Shown here: piece after piece, positions 1 to 11,171 of the stretch
Layout of the letters: every line of letters starts with the position of its first letter
Position numbering within the stretch: position 1 is the stretch's first letter
Assembly (NCBI GenBank): GCA_934045905.1
Contig: OW203762.1
Coordinates: 3,348,001-3,412,000, forward strand
From: Leuctra nigra
Taxonomy: Eukaryota > Arthropoda > Insecta > Plecoptera > Leuctridae
DNA length: 64,000 bases
Direction of reading: 5' to 3'
Translations under genes and position numbers: made by a program
The notes under the pieces: model-generated
Databases searched by the model: none
Told to the model about the DNA's origin: nothing
What the model saw: only the letters and a program-made list of their open reading frames with translations

Positions 1-2478
1 CAACGTCCTAGAGGTCCCATTTTGGTCGCCCTTGTTTACATTCCTCCGCATATTCCTCTGGACTCACATGTTGAGTTCATCACCTATATCTCTTCTTTCC
101 CAAACTTCATTATCATGGGAGATTTCAATGCTCGCCATGTCTCATTTGGGGACACGGCTTCGAACTCCAGTGGAATCACTCTAGTGGATCTCCTAATAGA
201 TCTCCCACTCAATCGCCTCTACAACACTGCACCGACTTTTATCGGCGCCCTGGGTTCATCCATTCCTGACCACATTCTTGTCAGCGATGGGTTGACAGGT
301 CACATGGGAGACGTGATCATTGGCCCCTCCATTGGCAGCGATCACCTCCCACTAATTGTCACCTCCGACGCCGTCGACGCCCCTCCCCTACGCCCCCTTC
401 TTCGCGTGATCGCCGACTACAAGAACGCCAACTGGGACCTGTACCGCCACACCATAGACCGTCTGCTGCCAGACTCTCTGGACGTGAAGGACTGTGCTGG
501 GATTCGAACATCAGTATCCCAGCTGATTGCCATCCTAAAACGAGGGGAGGCGGCAGCGATTCCGAAGAAAACCATCGATACTACCCGCCGCCCCCTGCCG
601 CCACACATTCTAGCACTGATCCGCGAGAAGCGCCGGGTGTATAACAGTTTCAAGATTTCACGTGACCCAGTACTGAAGACAGAGTGGAACCGTTTAAACG
701 CCATCGTCCGTCGCAGTGTCATCCGTCATCGCGAACATACATGGACGGAGGCTTGTTCCTCTCTCGACCACAGGAACGGTTCTAAATTCTGGCACAAATT
801 TAAGTGTCTCACTGGCCAGAAGTCTCAGGAAGCAGTCCCACTGCTGGTCAACGGCGTCGTTCACGCCGCGGCGGCAGATAAAGCTAAAGTATTTGCCGCC
901 TCCCTGTCTCGCACTTACGAGTTCCCTCAGAACGCTCTATTTGACTCGTCTTTTCGGGAAACAGTTGACGCCTCGCTATCTTCTCTCGAGCCGGCTCTCT
1001 CTTCGCACACTACTCTACCCGACAATGACGAGCCTCACAGCGAGTTGGCGGCTCCAATCACTGTCTCAGAGGTCCGCAACGCTGTTGGCAGGAGCAGGAA
1101 CTCAGCGCCTGGAGAGGACGGCATTAGAAAGGTCCTGCTTCTGCACGCTCCTGACAAACTCCTCGCTCATCTGTCGCCGATCTTCACGGCGTGCCTCCAG
1201 CTTGGATACATACCTCCTCGCCTCAAAACCTCCGTCATCGTCATGATCGGGAAGGGCGCTCTTCCACAGACTGACCCTGGCAATCACCGTCCCATCAGCC
1301 TCCTGAACGTGCTCGCGAAGGTGCTGGAAAAGATCATCCAGATCCGTCTCTCCTCATTCGCTGAGGAGAACGGCCTCCTTCCCGAGGTCCAGGCGGGGTT
1401 TAGAGCAGGCCGCGGTACGACAGATCCACTTATACGCATCATCACCGATGTCACTGCCTCCCTGAACAGAGGGAGGTGTGTTCTGGCAGCCGTTTTAGAT
1501 ATCTCGAAGGCGTTCGACAAAGTATGGCACGCCGGCCTATGCTACAAACTGCTGCGTTTGAACGTGCCTCTGCCTCTCGTCCGTTTCCTTCGAGCTTTTC
1601 TGACAGATAGAATAGCCCGGGTCCGCGTCGAAGACACTCTCTCGGACCCCTTCACACCGCTGTCCGGCGTCCCCCAAGGATCTTGCCTCTCTCCGCTACT
1701 CTACCTACTCTATTGTCACGACATCCCAATGCCGCTCAATACCAAGACCTCGCTGGCGCAGTACGCGGACGACACAGTGTACTGGACCTCCGGCAGGACA
1801 GCACGGGAATCCTTCCACGGCCTGCAAATACACATCTCCGCACTGCAGGAGTGGATGTCCAGATGGCGCGTACTGCCTAACGCCAGCAAGACCCAGTTAG
1901 TTCTGTTTCACCACCGGCATAAATCGCAGCGTATCTCTCAACGCCCTCTCCTCCATTACATCTCCCTGTGGGGTGACCGCGTGTACCCCAGCAGTTCGGC
2001 CCGATACCTCGGCGTCACGCTCAACAACATCCTGAGCTGGTCGGAACACCTCGACGACGTCATCTGTCGGGCGCGCAAGCGTCTCAACCTGCTTGTCATG
2101 CTTCGCGGTCGACTGCAGGGATGTAGCTTCTCCACCCTCCGACATACCTACAAGATGTTCATCCGCCCCCTATTTGAATACGCCGCCCCCGCACTAGCGC
2201 CCGTCCAGGCACAACACCTGGCCCGCTACTCCTCACTAGAACGTCGAATACTCCGCCGCATCGCTCGCCTCCACCCTATGACTCGTAACGAGGACGTCTA
2301 CGTTGCAACGGGGATGGCTCCACTGGCAGAGCGTCTCTCCGCACTCGCCGACGCCTACGTCAATCGACTCGCCAACAACAATAGAGAGGAACTTTCCAAC
2401 CTCCTCTCTACAGTAATTACTTTCCCTCAAAAACCAAAATTCAAATACCCCTACCCTCCCCACGTACTGACATACTGA
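1..2478 (+). CDS. LINE ORF2: endonuclease C-terminus plus reverse transcriptase (partial)
   Basis: The frame is open from base 1, so the start lies upstream. The TTG at 22 is only the first possible start in the window. The N-terminal part is the end of an APE-type endonuclease, with GDFNARH near residue 33 and SDHLPLIV near residue 106. The reverse transcriptase follows with its ordered motifs: a SAPGEDGIRK block, HRPISLLNVLAKVLE, QAGFRAGRGT, LDISKAFDKVWH, GVPQGSCLSPLLY and the catalytic YADD in QYADDTVYW, then KTQLVLF and YLGVTL. No RNase H follows, which fits the Jockey clade. The frame has no stop or shift over more than 2.4 kb, so this copy is young or was recently active. It acts in target-primed reverse transcription in the nucleus. 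Confidence 0.9.
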   Translation, partial: QRPRGPILVALVYIPPHIPLDSHVEFITYISSFPNFIIMGDFNARHVSFGDTASNSSGITLVDLLIDLPLNRLYNTAPTFIGALGSSIPDHILVSDGLTGHMGDVIIGPSIGSDHLPLIVTSDAVDAPPLRPLLRVIADYKNANWDLYRHTIDRLLPDSLDVKDCAGIRTSVSQLIAILKRGEAAAIPKKTIDTTRRPLPPHILALIREKRRVYNSFKISRDPVLKTEWNRLNAIVRRSVIRHREHTWTEACSSLDHRNGSKFWHKFKCLTGQKSQEAVPLLVNGVVHAAAADKAKVFAASLSRTYEFPQNALFDSSFRETVDASLSSLEPALSSHTTLPDNDEPHSELAAPITVSEVRNAVGRSRNSAPGEDGIRKVLLLHAPDKLLAHLSPIFTACLQLGYIPPRLKTSVIVMIGKGALPQTDPGNHRPISLLNVLAKVLEKIIQIRLSSFAEENGLLPEVQAGFRAGRGTTDPLIRIITDVTASLNRGRCVLAAVLDISKAFDKVWHAGLCYKLLRLNVPLPLVRFLRAFLTDRIARVRVEDTLSDPFTPLSGVPQGSCLSPLLYLLYCHDIPMPLNTKTSLAQYADDTVYWTSGRTARESFHGLQIHISALQEWMSRWRVLPNASKTQLVLFHHRHKSQRISQRPLLHYISLWGDRVYPSSSARYLGVTLNNILSWSEHLDDVICRARKRLNLLVMLRGRLQGCSFSTLRHTYKMFIRPLFEYAAPALAPVQAQHLARYSSLERRILRRIARLHPMTRNEDVYVATGMAPLAERLSALADAYVNRLANNNREELSNLLSTVITFPQKPKFKYPYPPHVLTY

Positions 2479-3023
2479 CCATCATCATCATCTCATCACA
2501 TCGATCTTACCAACCAGAACGATCATAAACAAAGCCCCGCTTCAGCCACCGTTTGTTGCGCTTTTTGTTTCTTCGTATTTTTATCTACTTGTGTGTGTGA
2601 AGTGTTATTTTTTTTATTTTACTCGCTTTTTACTTTTACTATTAATTATTATTTTTTTTTCTTATTTTTTGTGCATATCGGTCATGTTACAGCTGTATCG
2701 ATAATGAACTACTATTATAGACACATATCTCTCATTTGTCTCACTAATAGCGATTCTATGCCCTGTGAAATTTTATGTCTCTTAATTAACCTTGTTTTGT
2801 ACTGACACTCCACTTGTTGGATGCATGCACTTGTGTACTGTTATAACGTAATATAGCACTGTGTACCATGTACTTACTTACTACACTTAAACTACCGACT
2901 AGCACGTAATATGTAGAAACATTAAAATTATTGTAACCAGGCTAAACAGGGCGATCCTTAACATCGCCCTACACTGGCCTCCTGCCCTTGAGCAGGTTTA
3001 ATTTCAATAAATAATAATAATAA
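1..3023 (+). mobile_element. Jockey-type non-LTR retrotransposon, 3' portion
   Basis: The window opens inside the second ORF of a non-LTR retrotransposon. The coding part runs to a TGA at 2478. A 3' UTR of about 540 bp follows and ends in a TAA-repeat tail at about 3004-3023, a usual end for elements that insert by target-primed reverse transcription. The 3' UTR becomes T-rich and AT-rich at once after the GC-rich coding part. The 5' half (gag ORF and start of the endonuclease) lies outside the window. No target duplication can be tested because only one end is present. Confidence 0.88.
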
Positions 3024-3739
3024 TGTGACTGTCCACCTTGGTTTTTCACTATGCAAAATCAAAAATTAAATTATTAAAAGCTGTTTCCTGCTGTTTGTTT
3101 ATGTATTGCGACTGTAAAAGACATTATGTCAACTTTATTTTCACGTGATAATGCGAGGTCACTGCCCCTCCCACTAAGCAACCCCAAGTTGTTTTCTACA
3201 AGGTCAGAGCTCTTCTGTCTTTTACGCGAATAGGGGAGGATCACTGACTGGACTTTAGAAATAAGAAAGGTTGAATATTGGGGGTTACCTTGGTGATCAT
3301 TAGAAAAAAGCAAAAAAAGCAAAGCTCATTAGAAAAGCAAAGCTTTTCAAAAAAAAAAAAGTATGAAATTGAAATGTAATATAGACTTTTCAAATCATTC
3401 ATCTGGCATATGACATTGAGTAAACTTATCGAATAATGTCCCCAGAACTGGGGAGTTAATGGGCAAATTTGCGTCAAAATCACGTGAAACCACGATCTGA
3501 CACACTGAAGTGGGATTCGAATGAAGACCTCGTAATGCAATGTCGATCAGATATTGAAAGAGAATATTACTTGTTTCCTATTGACGACGAACTACCCATT
3601 CCCCTTGTTTTGTTTCGCGAGAGAACTAATAAGGAAGTCACGTGATCTAACCGGTCGGTAGGTATTAGGGGTATACAACGTGGGACTCTGAAGAAAAATC
3701 AACGATCATATTTAAATGTGCCGAGTGTACGTGCAGAAC
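3024..3739. other. Non-coding spacer
   Basis: No credible gene, element end or RNA is visible here. The stretch is AT-rich, with A-runs around 3300-3360, and the short ORFs on both strands have no recognisable protein character. Confidence 0.5.
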
Positions 3740-3964
3740 TCAGCAGTGGTGCACTTTTCGAAATCTTCCGCATGTGTTTCTTCTGGATGCGCTTCCTGCC
3801 AGTCGACTACCTTGTTCTCTATCACCGCACTGGAGGGTCGGCGGGTTTAGTTTGACCTGGTCCTCTAGAGACTCGGCCAACACCTCTGCCTTATCTTGCG
3901 CGCTGCAGGCCAGATGGTCTGTGAACGCAATCAGGCCCTGTGAACTTGACTCTGGAGCAATCAA
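3740..3964 (-). pseudogene. LINE ORF2 fragment (region before the RT)
   Basis: This is a 74-residue open stretch on the minus strand. It contains DKAEVLAESLEDQVKLNP, which matches the linker between endonuclease and RT in Jockey-type ORF2 proteins, where a 'KAExLAxxLexQ' block is usual. It lies just downstream (in minus orientation) of the gag ORF at 4038-4860. It probably belongs to the same element, with most of ORF2 deleted. There are no catalytic motifs. The assignment rests on this block and on position. Confidence 0.5.
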
Positions 3965-4037
3965 CCTCCTCCCAAGAATAGAGCAGCCATTCCTCTAGTC
4001 TTTCCACGATCTCGGTCTTCGTTTAGTCTCGGAGTCG

Positions 4038-4860
4038 TTAGATGAACCAAGATCTCATAGTAACTAGAACTGGATTGTAATCCAATGACATTGCTGCCAT
4101 TGTTCTTATCTCCATCGTGTGTCCTATGTCCTTCACCAAGGCGCGTGGTGTAGACTCTGGTCCGCTCTGAGATCCCTGGGTCTTCGGCGGCTGTCTCTCC
4201 TCTCGGGTCGGTCGTTGACGCCTTTCCTTAGCTGACGTCAAGTACGGGCATCCCCGATAGCTGGCCGGATGGTCACCTCCGCAGTTCATGCACTTTGCCT
4301 TTTCTTCCATTGGACGAGGGCAGGCCTTTGTGTCGTGCTCTTCGCCACAGATGACGCAGCGGAGCTGTTGGTGGCAGAACTGCGCCGTGTGTCCGACCCG
4401 CTGGCAGGCAAAACACATGGTGGGACGGCTTCGGCTCTTGCATGCCTCGACACTGACCTTGCAATGGGCATGGCTCATGGCTCGTGGTTGCTCCGGCTGC
4501 ATGGTCAAGGCGACGCGGAACAGCGGGAACTGGACGAATTTGTCTTGGTGCGAGGTGAGCTGCACAATAGACGTCGGCGTCAGTCCCAGGTCGACGAGGT
4601 CACGTCGTATGTCTTCGGGGTCGGTGTTCATCGGCAGTCCACGCAGCACGAAGACCTGCAACTTCTTCTTCTTCCCGCCCGGTAAGGTGTGAAACAGCAC
4701 CGGGACATCGCGTGTCTTGAAGGCTTCTGTGACATCGCGGTAGTCTTCTGGCGTTCGCAAGCAGATCTTCACCGACTGTGTAGGGCTTGACGGTGTTGTC
4801 CTCCTTGCATATAGCATCCAGGAACACCAGAAGCTCGTTGAGCTGGTTGAAGACTGGCTA
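4038..4860 (-). pseudogene. LINE ORF1 (gag-like) with three zinc knuckles
   Basis: A 259-residue minus-strand ORF (4038-4817) encodes a nucleic-acid-binding gag-like protein of a Jockey/I-type LINE. Its first half resembles the PRE_C2HC region that precedes gag zinc knuckles in arthropod LINEs (around VFVLRGLPMNTDPEDIRRDL). Three zinc knuckles follow: CFACQRVGHTAQFC, CVICGEEHDTKAC and CMNCGGDHPASYRGC. The tail is basic and proline-rich. A further piece of the same protein (NQLNELLVFLDAICKEDN) can be read upstream in another frame to about 4860, so the N-terminal part is frameshifted. ORF1 normally coats the LINE RNA. This copy is truncated and lacks an adjoining intact ORF2. Confidence 0.78.
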
Positions 4861-5370
4861 TCCTGATCTGCAAGTTGTTATGATCGCTTGGAGATGTGGT
4901 CCGTTGTTCTCTTTTCATAGGTACGACAGGAAGGCGAGTCTGTTTGTGTAAATGAGTTGTTTGACGACGTCAGAGTTCCTCAGTTGTCTGAGACTGTGTT
5001 ATGCGTCTGGAGAGATTGGCTAGCAAGTTGGCCGCTGACTTGATCTGGTTCGGGTGATGGTGTGATGACATGAGCAAGTAACGGTCATCAACTGCAGGAA
5101 ATATGAGACCATTCCATAGGAGCTCATGGAGAACTTTATTATAAACAGGGTGCTCTTAGTACAAGATGTATTCAAACTGTTGGCCACAGTATTTGTGTCA
5201 GATGGCTTATGTTGTAATTTCACAATACGTATGTTCTTGGGTGGTTATTTAGTGAACTACTAAATATTTTAGTTATTTCAGAAAAGATCGGTCACATCTG
5301 GTGTGCACTTTTAATGACATTTTAAAATATGAAATCCATCAACTTACAAATATTTATGGTATGTTTGCAG
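4861..5370. other. Non-coding spacer
   Basis: No gene or repeat boundary is recognised between the gag remnant and the MULE remnant. The short ORFs here look like chance frames. Confidence 0.4.
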
Positions 5371-6684
5371 CTACGAAATCCTCGAAACGTGAAGAACCAC
5401 ATCCATCCGGCAGACGACACTAAGATTGAAGTTACCAAGTTGAAAGTTGGGCTGAAGGAACAAGCCACCGCTTCAAGAGGAGCACGTTCAGTCCTCCTTG
5501 CCGATGCATTGATAAACGCGTCGTCTGAGGTTCGCGTGAGGGTTGGCCTCATGGAAACGAATAAACGAGTCATTCGAAATGCAAGAGACGTCGCTTATCC
5601 AATAGACCCATTGCGAGCGACAGCCTTCATCGTTCCGGATGAGTATAAAGTAACCAGCAGCCCTGCACCCAGCGAGTTCCTGATGTATGACAATGATCTT
5701 CCAAACACAAGAATGCTAGTTTATGCCTCAGAGAGTGCCCTCCGACTATTAGCAATTTCGCCTTCCTGGTATTGTGACGGCACGTTTGGAGTCGCCCCAG
5801 CTGCCTTCACTCAACTCTACGTTATACGCGCTTCCTGTGGGAACTCCGCCGTCACCTGTGTGTGTGCATATCTTTGTGGAAAATCGCAGAACATTTACTA
5901 AGAAATGTTTCAAGCTGTCGGCAACAAGTGTGCAGCCATGGGATTTGTGTTGGATCCTACACAGGTGACGATGGACTTCGAATTGGCTGCCATAAATGCT
6001 GTGAAAAATGTGTTTGGTCATAATTTATTAATCCACGGCTGTTTTTTTTCATTTAACGCAATCAACGTGGAGGAAAGTACAAAATTTAGGACTGGCAGGG
6101 GAAGTTACACAGAACGACGGTTTGCGGCACCAATGTGCGATGATCGATGCTTTAGCATTCCTGCCAATTCATCAGATTGTTGCCGGCGTTGCATACTTGT
6201 ATCAAACCATAGCTCTTGAGCTTTTGCCGCTCCTGGCGTACTTTGACCAGACGTACGTGTCTGGTCAAGTCATCCCTCTGCCACCTCCACCCCCAGTTGC
6301 AGGTATCAACACAGTTACACAACTCCCCTTGCAGTCCGCCAAATTCCACCACAGTTTCCACCAGCATTGTGGAACGTCCACCTCATCACGTTAAACGGAG
6401 GAGACCGCACAAACAACCTCTGCGAAGGTTGGAATAACGGCTTCAAGAAACTATCGGAACATCTGCACCCAACCTTGTGGAAGTCGATTGAGGCGATACA
6501 AAAAGAGGAGGTAATGTCGTCGACAACGATCGCCCAATTCGGTGTTGGCATCATACCGAGGAAGAGAGCAAGTGCTGCACATGATGCTTTACAAACAAGG
6601 CTAGTGAATTTAATAAACATTTATCATGTCGATCATGATATGCCACATTTCTTGCGTGCAGTGGGGCACACAATTAGATTTTAA
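5371..6684 (+). pseudogene. MULE transposase, multiply frameshifted
   Basis: Successive frames spell a Mutator-like (MULE) transposase. The first frame (to 5901) has an upstream domain and the DDE entry block WYCDGTFGVAPAAFTQLYVI, with the first catalytic Asp in 'DGTF'. The next frame (5905 on) has VTMDFELAAINAVKNVFG with the second Asp, then GCFF. The following frames continue with LPIHQIVAGVAYL, and the last frame (6367-6684) has NNLCEGWNNGFKKL and ends with a stop. At least three frame changes separate these blocks, so it is dead. No introns are needed, unlike the MULE gene at 20-27 kb. TIRs could not be placed around it. The family would cut and paste DNA with 9-bp target duplications. 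Confidence 0.82.
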
Positions 6685-6718
6685 AAGTAACCTGAGCTGT
6701 TGTAATGTTTCATGATTA

Positions 6719-6975
6719 GAGTCAGGATAGTTATGCAGTATAAAACCCTAAAATATGCATGCAATTATGCACTATCAACCCCCATTCTTTGGGGGAACCA
6801 TCATTTCTGAACCATCATTTCTTTTTGAAAAAGGGTCCAAATATGCAAAATGTGCATCATCAAGTTAGCTTTATTTTATTTGCATCTTTGAAACATGAAA
6901 CGCATCCATCTCAAGTCATATGACTCTAAAAAGCATTTGAAACGTTACGTAGGTACTGCATAACTATCCTGTCTC
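6719..6975. mobile_element. MITE with TA target duplication
   Basis: Inverted ends GAGTCAGGATAGTTATGCAG (from 6719) and its near-perfect complement ending at 6975 differ at one base in 22. TA dinucleotides lie at 6717-6718 and 6976-6977. The size is 257 bp, AT-rich and non-coding. The TA duplication suggests mobilisation by a Tc1/mariner-type transposase. Confidence 0.7.
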
Positions 6976-7363
6976 TATTCATGATCATTGATCACTGATC
7001 AGATATTATATTAATACTTTTTATTTTTACCTTATGTTTAAGATAAATACATCAGACTAGACTGTGGACTGTTAGATTTTATTAGTGGGTATTTGATCAA
7101 TCTCACTCACAAAATGTTTTCTTATTAATATTTACAACTTTAAAAAATATTAAATATTTGCTATATTCCAGGTTTGATGTTTACCTATACCTCTATGTGT
7201 GATATAAAACAAATGTTTTGTATTATAATTATTGCAATCAGATCTATGTAAGTGTAGGTATTCTCAAAATGTTGTTGTGTTCAGAAACAACCTGACCATG
7301 GATAATGTCCATGTAGTACATGGAGTATGTACGTAGTATGTACTTCACGTAGTAACCTAGCAG

Positions 7364-7804
7364 GGTAATCGGACAGTTTACCGACGGACAGTTTACCGAC
7401 GGACACATTACCGAAATCTACCCGGACACTTTACCGATTTTTTTTACAAAAATAAAATTTCTTTAAATTTAATTTTTAATTTTTGCCAAAATTGTCACAT
7501 ATAATTTTTGGGATAAAATCCATCGAAAAATATTTTGGAAAAAATATTTGTGAAAATTTTATAAAACTTTGTCAAAGTTTTGGAAAAAATATTTGTGGAA
7601 ATTTTATAAAATTTTGTCAAAGTTTTGGAAAAAATATTTGGGGAAATTTTATAAAATTTTGTCAAAGTTTTGGAAAAAATATTTGGGGAAAATATAAAAA
7701 AAAAATCGGTGAAGTGTCCGGGTAGATTTCGGTAATGTGTCCGTCGGTCAAGTGTCCCCCTCTGTTTTTCGGTAATGTGTCCGTCGGTAAACTACCCTAG
7801 AACC
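7364..7804. mobile_element. MULE-type MITE with 9-bp TSD and internal minisatellite
   Basis: The 9-mer ACCTAGCAG occurs at 7355-7363 and at 7805-7813, immediately outside two inverted ends. The ends share AGTTTACCGACGG and then GACACATTACCGAAATCTAC. A 9-bp target duplication is the hallmark of Mutator-like elements. The core holds about three and a half copies of a 45-bp AT-rich unit. Because 45 is divisible by three, the unit produces a repeating ORF at 7483-7725, which I treat as a by-product and not as a gene. The arms themselves contain repeated TTACCGACGGACA words. Confidence 0.75.
7530..7690. repeat. 45-bp tandem repeat inside the MULE MITE
   Basis: About 3.5 copies of an AT-rich unit containing TTTTGGAAAAAATATTTG and TTTTATAAAATTTTGTCAAA lie head to tail. 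The later copies differ by single bases (TGTGG against TGGGG). Confidence 0.8.
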
Positions 7805-7991
7805 ACCTAGCAGAGCTGCATTATTTGATTATTTTCCTACAAGGTAAAATATACTAGGTTATCACCGAAATTATTAAAAATATATTTTCAGCTTCATTTC
7901 ATATTGTTGGCAAGATGAAATCAAGACAAACAATACTGATCTTGACCAAGATACATTCCAAGTAGGGATTATTTTTTACTGAACACTACAT

Positions 7992-8846
7992 TTGCACAAT
8001 TACTACCATCAAATACGATGTACGATGATGAAATACGATACGATGAGATTATATAATTTAAACGATATATTGTCATTGCGATTAATAAAAATAGTGTATT
8101 ATGCGCTGGTTGAGTCAATTATGACGTATGGGGTATTGGCATGGGGTAATGCGTCTGATGTGCATTTGCAGAGGATTTTTATGGTACAGAAAAGAATTAT
8201 TAATATTATAACGCCAAATTATGTGAAGATTAAATTTAATTATAAAAATGATAGTTTTTTTTGCATATTTGAATTTCCTTGACATTTTTGATATTTTCTT
8301 GTATAAATTAATTATACGGTATTACTTTGACGATGAATATAAAATATTATACGATCAGGAAGTAAATACGAGAGCAAAGGAAAAGGGAACACTGAAGGTG
8401 CCAGGTTACACAAATAAACATGGCAAAAGGCGGCTTCAATATACAATCCCTACTATTTTTAATATCATTCCCCCGGTTTTGAAACAGTTAGATAAATATG
8501 TTATTATTAAATAGGAAATCAAAGATTGGTTGATAAATAGAGATTATTAATTGAATATGTTATTATTATTATTATTATGATTCAGATGATTATTATTATT
8601 AATGTTATTTTTCCTATACAACTCAATTACGTTTGGTAAATACTTTGTAATATAATCCTGTATTTCTTATGAATTTGTATTGTTTATTGAATTAATTAAT
8701 TATGTCTGCAATATTGATGCTGTATTTCTTTATGATTTATTATGGTTTATTGAATTATGTATTGCCACAGGCTAGCCAGTCATGGCTAGCCTAGTCTGAC
8801 TATATGTAAACCTGTTTATAATAAATAAAATGTTAAAAAAAAATTA
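7992..8846 (+). pseudogene. Non-LTR retrotransposon 3' end (RT C-terminus and 3' UTR)
   Basis: The first frame (7992-8282) carries VYYALVESIMTYGVLAWGNA, a block typical of the C-terminal region after the RT fingers in CR1/L2-like and Jockey-like LINEs. A second frame (8248-8514) carries KHGKRRLQYTIPTIFN and ends in a stop. The 3' UTR contains a short hairpin (GGCTAGCC repeated around 8772-8793) and ends in AATAAATAAAATGTT plus an A-run near 8846. This is a 5'-truncated, frameshifted, dead-on-arrival copy. Its AT-rich codon use differs from the GC-rich LINE at the window start. Confidence 0.72.
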
Positions 8847-9421
8847 CCTATCTGAGGAGTTACCCTATAAATGTAATTCCTAGCTCATAACGATCATCTG
8901 TGTAACAAAATAAAGTTAACAATGTGAAACTATTTCTTACCTATTTGTAATTATTTGACAATCCTTACCTAATGTATCCATTCATTATAAAGTGTTTGAG
9001 AACTATCAATCAGATTAAACCTAGGCATCAGAGCATTGCAGTATTATCAAATTCAAAGGTAACGAACAGTTTTAATGAGAATTCCACAGCTAATTGAGCG
9101 ATCGAAGCTCTTCATTTAGATTTTGAAAATTACCTATTGACTGAGGACTGGTAACAACTTTTCAACAATGAAGCTGAAATATTGAACAACTGAAGTTTTA
9201 ATAGAGTTCTCTGATTGATAAGATTAATACAAAACATCTTCCTATTAATAACAAATAATTTAAAAAATATTATAATATTGTGACCAAATATTTAGGTAGT
9301 ATGGTATCTTCAGATTGGTTGAAAAATTGTTTCGATCAAGCTCAAATTATCAACGTCTTCAAGACCAAAGGTCCATTCACACGGTTGATTGCATGAAAGT
9401 GATTAGTATAATTTTCTAACA
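8847..9421. other. Non-coding AT-rich spacer
   Basis: Nothing recognisable was found apart from AT-rich sequence. Confidence 0.4.
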
Positions 9422-9537
9422 CTAGGAAAACGCTCGGTGTAACGCGTTGATGAGCGAGCACCGACACGCACGACATCGCCAATCATAGCACGATCCATTC
9501 AATCAAAGATAACTAACTATACATTATTTATTACCAG
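9422..9537 (-). mobile_element. Helitron-like 3' terminal fragment, inverted
   Basis: On the minus strand this 116-bp segment ends in GCGTTTTCCTAG followed by T. It matches 13816-13931 almost base for base in opposite orientation. Just inside the end, AACGC and GCGTT can pair around a 10-nt loop, and the terminal CTAG fits the Helitron CTRR end with insertion before T. Only this terminal part is clear. Confidence 0.55.
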
Positions 9538-9559
9538 GGCATCGAACCCGATCGTTTAT

Positions 9560-9707
9560 GGGTTCAGGTTCGGGTTCGGGTTCAGGCAAAAAAATAATAC
9601 GGGTTCGGGTTTAAGCAAAAAAATAATACGGGTTCGGGTTCAGGTTCGTGTTCAGGCAAAGCAATAATACGGGTTCGGGTTCAGGTTCGGGTTCGGGTTC
9701 GGGTCCG
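9560..9707. repeat. CGGGTTCGGGTTCAGG-type tandem repeat
   Basis: A degenerate array built of GGGTTC/AGGTTC hexamers is broken by AAAAAAATAATAC spacers. It is low-complexity sequence without coding signal. Confidence 0.8.
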
Positions 9708-9908
9708 GCTCCACACTTAGATTAATCAGTACATAATTATGTACCTGTGTTCCACACCAATAAATTTTCTGGTGTACAGTTTATTAATTTGAATTATATC
9801 AACAAACTTCATTTCATTTGACTTAAAATTATATTTTTTGGTAAATGCTTTATCATTGAGCGCATATTAAACTGACATGTTGGACTCATAGTCGTACACA
9901 GGATAAAT

Positions 9909-9912
<4 letters not shown>

Positions 9913-9940
<28 letters not shown>
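9913..9940. repeat. 28-bp poly-G run
   Basis: An uninterrupted run of 28 G lies in AT-rich surroundings. Such runs are prone to length error in sequencing, and on the G strand they could form a quadruplex. Confidence 0.9.
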
Positions 9941-10429
9941 CTGAATGATGAGTCTGAATTTACGCGATTTTTGACATATGATTTGTAAAGGCGCTTTGAT
10001 TTTCTACAAAAAATTGGTAGACACAAAAAATGCTTGTCCTTTGCTGAGTTATGTTTATCTTAGTTATATATCCACTAAAAAATTTCGAGTAGCCAATACA
10101 GAGAGCTTTACTACCTATTCAGAAAATATAATTATTCATTGTCGTTAATTTGTGTGCAATTTTGATTCATTTTGAACCAGCCGGTGTTAGGAATTGAAAC
10201 ACATAATATTCATTATAAAAATCATATTTTTAAAAGGAATTCTAGCCATTTCATATAATGTTTCAGACATCCAGTTTGCTCCGTATTTTTCATTTTGCTC
10301 CCTACTAAAACGAATTTGGGACTCTATAGGCCACGAGTTACATTAAGATTGAAAACTATTTTTAGTGTAGGTTATAAGCATGGGGAAAGGGCTGGAACCC
10401 ACCTCGTAAAGTCGAAAATTAGACAAAGT

Positions 10430-11040
10430 CCCTTTATTAAGCGAGCGGAGCGAGCGTCTCAACTTGAAACTTATGGCACAAATCTCTGTTTTTGTTTTGT
10501 TTATTAGTTTGTGCTTTTCGCGTTACATTTTAAACGAAGTAACGGATCTGGCCAATTGTTTTCACAAAATATTCATTACTATCCACTGCAGAAGGCTATT
10601 AATTTCCAGCAAGATCCATCTATTACTTTTATCAGAATCTTGATTAAAGTTGTACCTATACTAAGCTTGGCAATGTGAAAGAAACTCAACTCTGTGTGCA
10701 ATAAAGCTGGAATCGGTTAACCGATCATCACCATATTTTGCATGGCCATTGGTATCAGCATTATAAGTGTTATTTTACAAATCTGTAATCTGTAATGAAT
10801 TTTAAAAGAAAAAGACATTTTACTGACACTTGTAAGCTTAATTTATAATGGCCTGTAGCCACACCCCCATTTGACCTATCAAATGGTCTTCGATTAATTA
10901 GATCAATCAAACTCATATTTTGCATGGTCGTTCAGACCAACATTGTCTCTTATTTTACAAATTTTCAGCCCTACCAGTCAAGAACATAGATGCACTTATT
11001 GACCGTTTTAATAACTGTCAGAAATGACATTTCAAAACAG
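10430..11040 (+). repeat. Divergent copy of the AGCGAGCG repeat family
   Basis: The segment begins near TTATTAAGCGAGCGGAGCG and later carries ATATTTTGCATGGTCGTTC and TCTCTTATTTTACAAATTTT. The same blocks occur in the same order in the two better copies at 15540-16404 and 16687-17595. It is more diverged and lacks a clear CTAG end here. The ORF at 10295-10507 is not supported. Confidence 0.5.
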
Positions 11041-11171
11041 AAATTCCACTGCATTCTGGGTTGCTTTATGTAGCAAAGCAAAGTTTATAGATGGCTATTC
11101 TCAAGATCAATGTAAGACAGATTCTTTTATTAGTGGATCATATTGCAATACATAATGTAGTCAAAATGTAA

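Noticed and set aside
716..1246. 176-residue ORF inside the first LINE
   Set aside because: It is a shadow frame of the reverse transcriptase gene, with Ser/Leu/Arg-rich non-native composition.
7483..7725. 80-residue repeat protein
   Set aside because: It is produced by the 45-bp minisatellite in a MITE, and nothing else supports coding.
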